Part shown: positions 7,634 through 14,760 of the stretch, piece after piece
Position numbering within the stretch: the stretch's first letter is position 1
How the letters are laid out: each line of letters begins with the position of its first letter
Assembly (NCBI GenBank): GCA_023409755.1
Contig: JAEYRA010000188.1
Location: 1 to 30,827, forward strand
DNA from: Bacillota bacterium
GTDB taxonomy: Bacteria; Bacillota; Clostridia; Christensenellales; UMGS416
Direction: 5' to 3'
DNA: 30,827 nucleotides
Notes under the pieces: generated by a model
What the model saw: the letters and a program-made list of their open reading frames with translations, nothing else
What the model was told of the DNA's origin: nothing
Database searches by the model: none
Translations under genes and position numbers: made by a program

Positions 7634-7973
7634 GGGTGGAGGTCCGGTAGATAGGGACATTCCCATACCATCTATACTGGTTATCATGAGCGGCCGCGCC
7701 AATTAGGCCTGTAAACAACACTAGGTATGACAACCTTAAGCACACCCGGACGGTTTCCAGCAGACACTTACCTGGGTGCCGTACACAATACAAGGTACTC
7801 TCAGGCACGGCGCCACGCATTCACCGCCAGCATGCCAACCCAATGGGCGGGAGTGTCGCCAACGGCAATACAGAACAATTCACCGCCCAGGGAGAGGGCA
7901 GCGGCCCGTCCGGCTGCCCATGCCTGTCACTTTGGTTTACAGTGTCATCACGGCCTTTGCTCCTCCACAAAGG
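7634..7973. other. 340-base non-coding stretch between divergent promoters
   Basis: The stretch separates the two divergent promoters of the catabolic locus. I find no coding frame with a credible ribosome binding site, no RNA gene, no long repeat and no catabolite-repression (cre) consensus. It is longer than needed for the two promoters and could hold an activator site or a decayed gene. Confidence 0.5.
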
Positions 7974-8002
7974 TTGTGCTTTCCGCAAAAACTTGGTATC
8001 AT
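7974..8002 (+). promoter_or_regulatory. Sigma-A promoter of the rightward catabolic operon
   Basis: TTGTGC (7974-7979) and TATCAT (7997-8002) are 17 bases apart, and the -10 box is preceded by TGG. The palindrome of operator 2 starts at the last base of the -10 box, so repressor binding would occlude the start site. Confidence 0.7.
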
Positions 8003-8015
8003 ATGTCCGTACATA
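8002..8015. promoter_or_regulatory. Operator 2 for the GntR regulator (TATGT-N4-ACATA)
   Basis: The palindrome has perfect 5-base arms with centre CCGT and the same TGT-N-CGTACA core as operator 1. It lies between the -10 box and the start codon of the lactonase gene (8035). Confidence 0.65.
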
Positions 8016-8034
8016 CTGACATTACGAGGTTGCC

Positions 8035-8991
8035 ATGATCCTGCGAACGGTTCTGGGCGACCGGGACCCGGCCACCGCCGGGCCGGTGGACAGCCACGAC
8101 CATCTCTTCCTGGCGGACGGGTTTGCTGCTCGTCTTAACCCGGCGCTGCGGCTCGACGATTTCGACCGGACGCTGGCGGAGCTTGCCCGTTACCGCGCGG
8201 TCGGCGGCGGCACGGTGGTGGACGCCCAGCCGGTGGGCTGCGGCCGCATGGCGGTGTGGCAGGCAGAAGCATCGCGCCAAAGCGGTGTGTCGGTCATCGC
8301 GTCCACCGGCTTCCACCGCCTGTCCTTCTACCCCGCCAAACATTGGATTCACTACCTGCCCGAAGAGTATCTCACCGAGTTGTTCGCCCGGGAGATCGAG
8401 GCCGGCATGCACAGTGACGGCGACTGTTCCCTGCCCACCGAACGGCTGAAGGCGCGGGCCGGGGTCATCAAGGTGGCCATCGGCCCTGAGGGCCCCCAGG
8501 GGCGGGTGACACTGCTGCTGCGGGCGGCGGCGGGGGCAAGCCTCCGCACCGGTGCGGCGCTTCTCTGCCACACCGAGGTCGGGCAGCATGCCGTGGCGCT
8601 GGTGGATTTCCTTCGCGGCATGAGAGTACCGGCGCGGTCCATTATTGTCTGCCACGCCGACCGCACCACCGACTTGGCCTTGAACCTCACCATCGCCCGT
8701 ACCGGCGTATGGCTGGAGTATGACACCATCGGCCGGCCCAAGTACCACAGCGACGAGGACGAATCCGGACTGCTGGCCACCATGGCCGAAGCCGGCCATG
8801 CCGATCAACTGCTGCTGGGGCTGGACGGCACCCGCGAACGCCACCTCGCCTATGGCGGCACGGTGGGGCTCGATTATCTGCAGCGGGTCTTTCTGCCGCT
8901 GCTGCGCCGGCAGGGCTTCGATGAAACCTTGCTTCGGCAATGGACAACCGACAACCCTTCCCGTGCCTTTGCCTTTGAACCCAGAACGTAA
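8035..8991 (+). CDS. Phosphotriesterase-family (COG1735) metal-dependent hydrolase, probable sugar-lactone hydrolase
   Basis: The 318-residue protein has the full binuclear metal site of the phosphotriesterase branch of the amidohydrolase superfamily. H21 and H23 are in DSHDH, the lysine expected to be carboxylated is K146 in GVIKVA, H179 is in LLCHTE, H207 is in IVCHAD, and the catalytic aspartate D264 is in LLGLDGTR. Characterised COG1735 members with sugar-pathway neighbours open phosphorylated sugar lactones rather than phosphotriesters, and the kinase and isomerase nearby favour that role. There is no signal peptide, so it is cytosolic. The ATG at 8035 has GAGGT six bases upstream. It is the first gene of a four-gene operon; the next starts 21 bases on. 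The exact substrate cannot be deduced. Confidence 0.88.
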   Translation: MILRTVLGDRDPATAGPVDSHDHLFLADGFAARLNPALRLDDFDRTLAELARYRAVGGGTVVDAQPVGCGRMAVWQAEASRQSGVSVIASTGFHRLSFYPAKHWIHYLPEEYLTELFAREIEAGMHSDGDCSLPTERLKARAGVIKVAIGPEGPQGRVTLLLRAAAGASLRTGAALLCHTEVGQHAVALVDFLRGMRVPARSIIVCHADRTTDLALNLTIARTGVWLEYDTIGRPKYHSDEDESGLLATMAEAGHADQLLLGLDGTRERHLAYGGTVGLDYLQRVFLPLLRRQGFDETLLRQWTTDNPSRAFAFEPRT

Positions 8992-9012
8992 CCAACGACC
9001 AGGAGGAACGCC

Positions 9013-9960
9013 ATGCAACTGCCAGAACGCGCCACCCAACCAACGATGTACTTTATCGGGGTCACCACGACCCAGTCGTCCATCATGACACTCTTCCCCC
9101 GCTGGGCCCAGGCCATGGGGCTCACCAATGCGGTGCTCAAGGGCATCGACATCGGCATCCACGCCCCGGCGGAGGATTACCGGCGCTGTGTGGAGTTCAT
9201 CCGCGACGACCCGCTCTCGCTGGGCGCACTGGTGACAACCCACAAGATTGATCTGCTGAACGCCGCGCGGGATCTCTTTGATGAGCTGGACCCCTATGCC
9301 GTCGCGTTCAACGAGATTTCCTCCATTGCCAAGCAGGACGGTAAGCTGGTGGGGTCCGCCAAGGACCCGATCTCCAGCGGCTTGGCGATGGAAGCCTTCC
9401 TGCCGCCGGACTACTTCGCCACCCACGGCGGTGAGGTGCTCATTCTGGGTGCCGGCGGCAGTGCACTGGCCATCAGCGCCTACTTGGCGCGCCGCAGCCG
9501 CGGGGCCAACGTGCCCAGCCGCATCGTGCTCACCAACCGCAGCCAGCCCCGTCTGGATTCGGCCCGGCAGATACTGGGCGCCCTCGACCTGGCCTGCCCG
9601 TTTGATTACCACCTGGTGCCCGAGCCTGCACAGAACGACCGTATCCTCGCAGGTCTCAAGCCCCATTCGTTGGTCGTCAATGCCACCGGGTTGGGCAAGG
9701 ACCGCCCCGGTTCTCCCCTCACCGATGAGGGCGTGTTCCCGCAGGGCGGCATCGCCTGGGAGCTCAATTACCGCGGGGCACTCGACTTCCTGCACCAGGC
9801 CGAACGCCAGCAGGAAAGCCGTGCCCTGCAGGTGGAGGACGGCTGGATCTACTTCATCCATGGCTGGACGCAGGTGATTGCCGAGGTGTTCCACATCGAC
9901 ATCGCCCCGCACTTTGACACGCTGGAGCGGCTGGCTATGGAACTGCGGAACGGCAAGTGA
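9013..9960 (+). CDS. AroE-fold (shikimate dehydrogenase superfamily) oxidoreductase with atypical substrate site
   Basis: The 315-residue protein has the two domains of shikimate dehydrogenases. The catalytic lysine is recognisable as K78 in LVTTHK and the partner aspartate as D118 in GSAKDPISSG. The nucleotide-binding domain has GAGGS (146-150), a TNRSQPRLDSA second strand and the NATGLGKDRPGSPL loop. The shikimate-recognition segment of true AroE (G-x-P-I-x-H-S-x-SP near the N-terminus) is replaced by GVTTTQSSIMTLFP (16-29), and the N-T-D-G motif is altered. I therefore infer NAD(P)-dependent oxidation or reduction of a different polyhydroxy acid, not aromatic biosynthesis. AGGAGG precedes the ATG at 9013. 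It lies inside the catabolic operon between the lactonase and isomerase genes. Confidence 0.82.
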   Translation: MQLPERATQPTMYFIGVTTTQSSIMTLFPRWAQAMGLTNAVLKGIDIGIHAPAEDYRRCVEFIRDDPLSLGALVTTHKIDLLNAARDLFDELDPYAVAFNEISSIAKQDGKLVGSAKDPISSGLAMEAFLPPDYFATHGGEVLILGAGGSALAISAYLARRSRGANVPSRIVLTNRSQPRLDSARQILGALDLACPFDYHLVPEPAQNDRILAGLKPHSLVVNATGLGKDRPGSPLTDEGVFPQGGIAWELNYRGALDFLHQAERQQESRALQVEDGWIYFIHGWTQVIAEVFHIDIAPHFDTLERLAMELRNGK

Positions 9961-9971
9961 GGAGGACGACG

Positions 9972-10559
9972 ATGAAACCAGAATTGACCCAGGCCTTCTG
10001 CATGGCCTTTGACCTGACGACGGGCCGCTCACCCGACGCCACCCCCACGACCCGGCGGCTTGGTCAGATGGCCGGCATGTACCACGACGGAGCCGCCTTC
10101 GCCCGCGCGGTGGAGGGCGGCGACCCATTGGTGTACGAATTCTATGAACTGGGCCTGCCGGAGACTGCCGGCGACCTGGCCTTTGGCACCACGATCCTCT
10201 ACCCCGGTCTGGTCGGCGACGAGTACTTCATGACCAAGGGGCACTTCCACACCATCCTCGACACGGCGGAGGTCTACTACTGCCTTTCGGGCCAGGGCGG
10301 CATGCTGATGGAGAGCCCCGAGGGCGATGTGCAGTGGGTGACCTTCACCCGCGGCGGGGCGTGCTATGTGCCCAAGCGCTACGCCCACCGCAGCGTCAAC
10401 ACCGGCACCGAACCGCTCGTCATGTTCTTCGTGTTCCGCGCCGATGCCGGCCACGACTACGGCACCATCGAAACCAAGGGCTTCCGCAAACTGGTGGTGG
10501 CCCGCGATGGACAGCCCGCGCTGGTGGACAACCCCAACTGGAAGGAGCAGGCACAATGA
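9972..10559 (+). CDS. Cupin-type (archaeal-type) phosphoglucose isomerase
   Basis: The 195-residue protein is a single cupin. The metal ligands H91 and H93 (KGHFHT), E100 (DTAEVYY) and H139 (RYAHRSVN) have exactly the spacing of the Pyrococcus furiosus enzyme (88, 90, 97, 136), whose length is also similar. That family interconverts glucose 6-phosphate and fructose 6-phosphate using a bound metal. In this operon the enzyme may instead isomerise another aldose or ketose phosphate. The ATG at 9972 is chosen because GAGGAGG lies seven bases upstream; a GTG at 9957 has no such support. Its stop codon overlaps the next start as ATGA, so the two proteins are translationally coupled. Confidence 0.88.
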   Translation: MKPELTQAFCMAFDLTTGRSPDATPTTRRLGQMAGMYHDGAAFARAVEGGDPLVYEFYELGLPETAGDLAFGTTILYPGLVGDEYFMTKGHFHTILDTAEVYYCLSGQGGMLMESPEGDVQWVTFTRGGACYVPKRYAHRSVNTGTEPLVMFFVFRADAGHDYGTIETKGFRKLVVARDGQPALVDNPNWKEQAQ

Positions 10560-11488
10560 GCGTGCGCATCCTCGTGACCCCGCGTTCCTTTGGCAAGAGC
10601 AACCCACGCCCGCTGGAGATGCTGCAGGAGAAGGGTTATGAGCTCGTCCTCAACCCCTATGGGCGTATCCTCACCGAGGCTGAAATGGCCGAGGCAATCG
10701 CCGAGGTCGACGGGGTCGTCATCGGCGTGGATCCGCTGGGCGAGGCCGTGCTGCGGCATGCCTCACGGCTGCGCGCCATCTCCAAGTACGGCATTGGCAC
10801 CGACAACATCGACCTGGGGTATGCCAGGCAAGCCGGGATCCCGGTGGCGGTGGCCGCCGGTGCCAACTCCGAATCGGTGGCCGACTACGCCATGGCGCTG
10901 ATGCTGGCGGTCTCCCGGCGCGTCGTGCAGATTGACCGGCAGTGCCGCCAGGGCGACTGGCAGAAGTTCAACACCCAGAGCGTGTACGGCAAGACGCTGG
11001 GCCTCATCGGGTTGGGTGCCATCGGCCGGGGCGTGGCCAGGCGGGCCGCCGGGTTCGGCATGCGAGTGATGGCACACGACGTGATGTGGAACGAGGAGGC
11101 TGCCAGGGATCTGGGCATTGAGCGCGCCACGGTGGAGGACATTCTGTGTCAGGCCGACTTTGTCAGCCTCCACCTGCCGCTGAACAACGAAACCCGCCAC
11201 ATGATCGGCGCGGCCGAGCTCGCTCAAATGAAGCCGACGGCTGTGCTCATCAACACCGCCCGCGGCGGCATCGTGGACGAGGCTGCATTGCTCGATGCCC
11301 TGCGGCGCAAAGCCATCTGGGGGGCTGGGCTCGATGTGTTTGAGCAGGAACCCCCGGCCGACGACGGCTGGTTTGCGTTGGAAAACGTGGTCATCGGCTG
11401 TCACTGTGCCGCTTCCACGGTGGAGGCGGTGGATAACATGGGGCTCATTTCAGCGCAGAACCTCATCGATTTACTGGAGAAGGGCTGA
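10556..11488 (+). CDS. D-isomer-specific 2-hydroxyacid dehydrogenase (phosphoglycerate dehydrogenase-like)
   Basis: The enzyme is a 310-residue NAD-dependent dehydrogenase with the short (no ACT domain) architecture. The substrate-side GIGTDNIDL stretch (79-87) is followed by the Rossmann motif GLIGLGAIGRGVARRA (149-164). The catalytic triad is R236 (NTARGG), E265 (VFEQEP) and H283 (GCHCAAST). The family reduces 2-keto acids or oxidises 2-hydroxy acids. SerA-like activity cannot be excluded, but last place in a sugar operon behind an ATGA overlap points to a sugar-acid intermediate. A strong hairpin terminator follows 22 bases after the stop codon. No aldolase and no transporter are linked, so the pathway must use partners elsewhere. 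Confidence 0.88.
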   Translation: MSVRILVTPRSFGKSNPRPLEMLQEKGYELVLNPYGRILTEAEMAEAIAEVDGVVIGVDPLGEAVLRHASRLRAISKYGIGTDNIDLGYARQAGIPVAVAAGANSESVADYAMALMLAVSRRVVQIDRQCRQGDWQKFNTQSVYGKTLGLIGLGAIGRGVARRAAGFGMRVMAHDVMWNEEAARDLGIERATVEDILCQADFVSLHLPLNNETRHMIGAAELAQMKPTAVLINTARGGIVDEAALLDALRRKAIWGAGLDVFEQEPPADDGWFALENVVIGCHCAASTVEAVDNMGLISAQNLIDLLEKG

Positions 11489-11510
11489 GCCACCGCAAAG
11501 AAAGCACGGC

Positions 11511-11541
11511 AAAGGGAGCGGATCACCGCTCCCTTTTGGTT
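11511..11541 (+). terminator. Terminator of the catabolic operon, probably bidirectional
   Basis: An 11-base perfect stem (AAAGGGAGCGG at 11511-11521, complement at 11526-11536) has a 4-base loop and is followed by TTTTGG and TTT. The A-rich left flank could also serve the convergent uvsE gene. Confidence 0.85.
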
Positions 11542-11570
11542 TGCAGAGTGCAGTGACGGCACTACAGATC

Positions 11571-12467
11571 CTACGCAGGACGGTCGTTCATCTCCCCCAC
11601 TGCACGCAGGCAACGGACGGCTGAGAGGTTCTTGTCCTTGACCTCCAGCATCACATCCACGGGAAGCGGCAGGCGGCGGTAGAAGTACAGAAAAGGCTCA
11701 AGCTCAATACTATCCGAATGGGCGCGGGGGTTGGGCCCCGGACGGCTTTGGGAGTAGTGGACCTTGGGCACGCCATCGGCCGGGCCCCAAGTGGTGGCAC
11801 AGCGGGCGATCCACTCCGCAGGCGGACAGGGCTCCGGCGAAGGGTTGCAGGCATCGTGCAGGTTGTCGTAGATGACGGGAACACCCACCAGTCGGTGCAG
11901 GGCCAGCGCGTCGGCCACCGTGTAGCTGCGGTCGTCGTTCTCTGCCACCAGGCGGCGACGTACCGGTTCCGGCAAGGCTTCATACCGGCGGGCGAATGCT
12001 TCCATAGCCGCAGTCTTGTCACCATAAGCACCGCCGATGTGCAGGATGATCTTGCAGGTGCCGTCCACCCCCAGCGCGTCCAGAAAGGCCGCGTGGTACA
12101 GAAGATCTTCCACCGCGGCGGCGGCGACTTCCTCCCGCGGGGAATTGAGCACAGTGTACTGCCCCGGGTGCATGGAGACGCGGATGCCCGCCGCCTGGAT
12201 GGACTGCCCCAGCGCGGCCAACTCCCCCGCAAAGTCATGGGCCCAGTCAAACCCATGGGTCGGATGGGTGGCCAGCGGTACGATGTCTGAAGAAATACGA
12301 AAGAGCCCGATGCCCTGCTCGCGATTGTAGGCCACCATCGCCATCAACGCGCGCAGATTGGCGGCGGTCACCTCCCGCAGGCGTTCGGGTGTTGCCGTGC
12401 GCTGGGTCACATGGGCCAGCGCTGTGCCCGGCACCCCCACGCACAAACAGGCGTATCCGATGGCCAT
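11571..12467 (-). CDS. uvsE: UV damage endonuclease UvsE/UvdE
   Basis: UvsE nicks DNA 5' of UV photoproducts and other lesions, starting an excision repair route independent of UvrABC. The 298-residue TIM-barrel protein keeps the metal-site signatures: SMHPGQYTVLNSP (98-110), KIILHIGGAYGDK (139-151), ENDDRSY (176-182), YDNLHDACNP (200-209), VHYSQ (236-240) and MLEVKDKN (273-280). The ATG at 12467 is chosen because GGAGG lies six bases upstream; the frame continues upstream but without family similarity. It faces the catabolic operon and diverges from the nitroreductase gene. In spore formers such a lesion-specific nuclease suits DNA repair on germination, though that role is inferred. Confidence 0.92.
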   Translation of the reverse strand: MAIGYACLCVGVPGTALAHVTQRTATPERLREVTAANLRALMAMVAYNREQGIGLFRISSDIVPLATHPTHGFDWAHDFAGELAALGQSIQAAGIRVSMHPGQYTVLNSPREEVAAAAVEDLLYHAAFLDALGVDGTCKIILHIGGAYGDKTAAMEAFARRYEALPEPVRRRLVAENDDRSYTVADALALHRLVGVPVIYDNLHDACNPSPEPCPPAEWIARCATTWGPADGVPKVHYSQSRPGPNPRAHSDSIELEPFLYFYRRLPLPVDVMLEVKDKNLSAVRCLRAVGEMNDRPA

Positions 12468-12540
12468 GGTTCCTCCAAAGGTTGGAATGACGGCACAACT
12501 TGCCGCATCTCTAGTATAAACGACCTGCGGGAGGATGAAC

Positions 12541-13140
12541 ATGAACGAAACCATGCAAACCCTACTGACCCGAAGAAGCGTACGTGCCTACCGCCCCGAC
12601 CCTGTGCCCGACGACCTGCTGGCCCAGGTACTGCTGGCTGGGCAGAGGGCTTGCACGGCGCGAGGTGCGCAACCCTGGCACTTTGTTGTCGTCACCGACC
12701 GGAAACTTTTGTCCTGGGTCAACGGCGAGGCCATCGCCGCGCTCCTCGCCAGCGGCAATGAAATGTTGGCTGAACGTGCCCGCCAGCCGGGGTTCGATGT
12801 ATTCCACCGGGCTCCTGTCGTCGTGTTTATCGCCGGACGGGGCGAATCCGTCTACGCCGTGACCGACTGCGCCAATGCCACCCAGAACATGGCCGTGGCC
12901 GCCCACTCACTGGGGCTGGGTAGCTGCTACACCACCACCTTCCATGTGGGTTTTGGCGGAGGGCAGGAAGCGGAACTCTCTCGGCGCTTGCGTCTGCCCG
13001 AAGGGTATACCCCTCTCTATGCCCTGACACTGGGGTATGCCGAAAGTGCGCCTGGCGAGGCCCCCGTACTGAGGGAGGACGCAGTGACCCACCTGCCGGC
13101 GCACAGGTCGGTGTCTGACAGGACACCACCCTCTGCCTAA
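12541..13140 (+). CDS. Nitroreductase-family flavoprotein
   Basis: The 199-residue protein belongs to the FMN-dependent nitroreductase fold. It has the N-terminal RRSVRAYRPDPVP motif (11-23) that contacts the FMN phosphate, the AQPWHFVVVTD strand typical of the family (about 43-53), and the C-terminal half with MAVAAHSLGLGSCY and the LYALTLGYA strand. Members reduce quinones, nitro compounds or flavins with NAD(P)H; the physiological substrate is not predictable. The ATG at 12541 is preferred over one at 12535, because the GGGAGG site ends directly at the latter and leaves no spacer. It is transcribed divergently from uvsE. No terminator is visible behind it. Confidence 0.87.
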   Translation: MNETMQTLLTRRSVRAYRPDPVPDDLLAQVLLAGQRACTARGAQPWHFVVVTDRKLLSWVNGEAIAALLASGNEMLAERARQPGFDVFHRAPVVVFIAGRGESVYAVTDCANATQNMAVAAHSLGLGSCYTTTFHVGFGGGQEAELSRRLRLPEGYTPLYALTLGYAESAPGEAPVLREDAVTHLPAHRSVSDRTPPSA

Positions 13141-13252
13141 CCAATCCAGTTCCTCTGTTCCGTTGTGAATTGTACGCGTTATGGGACATCCTTCGTGCGC
13201 CTTCGCGTTATATTCCATAAGCAGCTTGTGTATCATGCCTCATTCCGGTAAG

Positions 13253-13272
13253 ATATGATAGAAGCATCATAT
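13253..13272 (+). promoter_or_regulatory. Inverted repeat over the putative degV -10 box
   Basis: ATATGAT (13253-13259) and ATCATAT (13266-13272) form perfect 7-base arms with a 6-base centre. The left arm contains TATGAT, a good -10 box 39 bases before the degV start, although no convincing -35 box is present. The repeat could be an operator or a short leader hairpin. Confidence 0.4.
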
Positions 13273-13297
13273 ATCCATCATACCGACGAGGTGAGCC

Positions 13298-14179
13298 ATG
13301 ACTACGCGCAACTACCGCATCACCACCGACTCCAACACCGAGGTTCCGCTGTCCGTCGCCAAGGCCCACGACCTGTGCTATGTGCCGATGGACTACCTGC
13401 TGGACGGGCAGGAGTACTTCTACGACCTGGGGGAAGCCACCGACTACAAGGCGTTCTTCAACGCCGTGCGCGGCGGCAAAATCCCAAACACGTCCACCTA
13501 TCCCCCGGCCTACTACGTCGACCTGTGGCAGCCCATGCTGGACGCCGGCCTCGACGTGCTACACCTCTCGTTTTCCTCCCAGCTTTCGGCAGCCTACCGG
13601 TACCTGTCGGAGGCCCGCGACCAGCTCAATGCCCAGTACGGCGAGGGACGGGTGGTCACGGTGGATACGAAAAGCATCTCCGGCGGCGGCGCGGTGCTGG
13701 TGTGCGGCGCGCTGGAGCGCCAAGCCGCCGGCCAATCCATGGCTGAAGTGCTGGCCTGGGTGGAGGAAAGCATTCCCAACGTCAACCACTGGTTTACGGT
13801 GGATGACCTCAATCACCTGCGTCGCGGCGGGCGGCTGTCGGCCACCTCAGCGGTCTTCGGCACCATGCTTTCGGTCAAACCCATCCTCACGCTCAACAGC
13901 ACAGGCAAGGTTGTGGCATTTGACAAGGTGAAGGGCCGCAGGAAGGCGCTGGCCTACCTCGTCGATCGCACGCGGGAACGGGCAGTGGACCCCGAACACA
14001 ACGACGTGGTGCTGCTGCACGGTGACTGCCTGGAGGAGGCGCTAGAAGTGCAGGAGGCGCTGCTACGGGATGTGCCCTTCCGCCACTGCTACCTGCAGTT
14101 TGTGGGGCCGGTCATTGGCACCCACGCCGGGCCTGATGTGGTGGGCATCTGTTTTATCGGCAAGCAAAGGCCGGAGTGA
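13298..14179 (+). CDS. DegV family fatty-acid-binding protein
   Basis: DegV (FakB-type) proteins bind a single fatty acid and present it to the kinase FakA, which makes acyl phosphate for PlsX/PlsY phospholipid synthesis. The 293-residue protein starts with the family strand YRITTDSNTEVP (6-17). It has NTSTYPP (64-70) in place of the usual TSQPS loop, followed by LSFSSQLSAAY (90-100) and the later GGRLSATSA and VKPILTL motifs. GAGGTG precedes the ATG at 13298. No fakA lies next to it. The plsX gene is 12 kb away, so a metabolic link is plausible but not shown by position. A strong terminator follows. Confidence 0.92.
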   Translation: MTTRNYRITTDSNTEVPLSVAKAHDLCYVPMDYLLDGQEYFYDLGEATDYKAFFNAVRGGKIPNTSTYPPAYYVDLWQPMLDAGLDVLHLSFSSQLSAAYRYLSEARDQLNAQYGEGRVVTVDTKSISGGGAVLVCGALERQAAGQSMAEVLAWVEESIPNVNHWFTVDDLNHLRRGGRLSATSAVFGTMLSVKPILTLNSTGKVVAFDKVKGRRKALAYLVDRTRERAVDPEHNDVVLLHGDCLEEALEVQEALLRDVPFRHCYLQFVGPVIGTHAGPDVVGICFIGKQRPE

Positions 14180-14196
14180 ACCTCTGACGTAACAGT

Positions 14197-14227
14197 AGCC
14201 GCCGGACTCGTCCGGCGGCTTTCACGT
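14197..14227 (+). terminator. Terminator of degV
   Basis: A 10-base perfect stem (AGCCGCCGGA at 14197-14206, complement at 14211-14220) has a CTCG loop and is followed by TT, CACG and TTT. It also separates degV from the convergent DivIVA-like gene. Confidence 0.8.
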
Positions 14228-14252
14228 TTCTCAGGTGATGCCTCTGCCCGTG

Positions 14253-14723
14253 TCAGGCCCCCAATGGCTGGGCTACTTCCTGAGTGGCCTTTGCTTGGGC
14301 CATGCCACGCACTGCCGGAGCCAGATCCCCGTCGCCATGGATCCTCCCCCACCGCTCGTCCAGATCGCGCCTCTCCTGCTGGATGGCCGACTCCAAACGC
14401 GCTTTGAGCTCCCTCTCCTGGGTCAGCAGTTCATCGATGCGGGCCTGGGCACGCTCCCGCTCGGCCTGGGCTTCCCGCTGGGCGCTGGCCAGAATTTCAG
14501 CAGCTTTGTTATGGGCGTCAATGACGGCGCTGGCGATGGAGCGCTCCTGCCGCTGGTAGCGTTCAAGCTGCTCCTGCAGCTTGCTGCAGCGGTCCCGCAT
14601 ATCCACGAACCGCTCATCCTTCTCCGCCAGAATTTCCTCGTGTTCCCGCTTCATGCGGGCAATGGTCTCATCAACCTGTTTGGCGTCCAGCCCCAGTACG
14701 GCTGTTTTGAATCCCGATGCCAT
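14253..14723 (-). CDS. DivIVA-like coiled-coil protein
   Basis: The 156-residue protein opens with FKTAVLGLDAKQVDETIARM, which resembles the short N-terminal membrane-binding domain of DivIVA/GpsB proteins, where a conserved segment precedes the coiled coil. Residues 20-120 are almost uninterrupted heptad-type sequence rich in Glu, Arg, Gln and Ala, including an alanine-rich stretch (SAVIDAHNKAAEILASAQ) typical of DivIVA homologues. The C-terminal tail is less charged. Such proteins mark curved membrane or coordinate division and wall synthesis. AAAGGAGG precedes the ATG at 14723. It is the last gene of a minus-strand group, 37 bases behind the patatin gene. The domain call rests on short similarity, so treat the function as tentative. 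Confidence 0.65.
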   Translation of the reverse strand: MASGFKTAVLGLDAKQVDETIARMKREHEEILAEKDERFVDMRDRCSKLQEQLERYQRQERSIASAVIDAHNKAAEILASAQREAQAERERAQARIDELLTQERELKARLESAIQQERRDLDERWGRIHGDGDLAPAVRGMAQAKATQEVAQPLGA

Positions 14724-14760
14724 GGGGTCCTCCTTTGTGTGAATCCTAGGGGTTAGCCTA

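Noticed and set aside
7727..8038. Possible small gene of 103 codons before the lactonase gene
   Set aside because: It has no ribosome binding site, overlaps the promoter, operator and start of the lactonase gene, and has a composition unlike a protein.
7999..10128. Very long open frame (709 codons) antisense to the catabolic operon
   Set aside because: It is a high-GC shadow of three well-supported genes on the other strand. Its composition (His, Gly, Gln and Arg rich) matches no family.
12491..12505. CGGCA/TGCCG inverted repeat between uvsE and the nitroreductase gene
   Set aside because: Arms of 5 bases in GC-rich sequence are expected by chance, and no clear promoter aligns with them.
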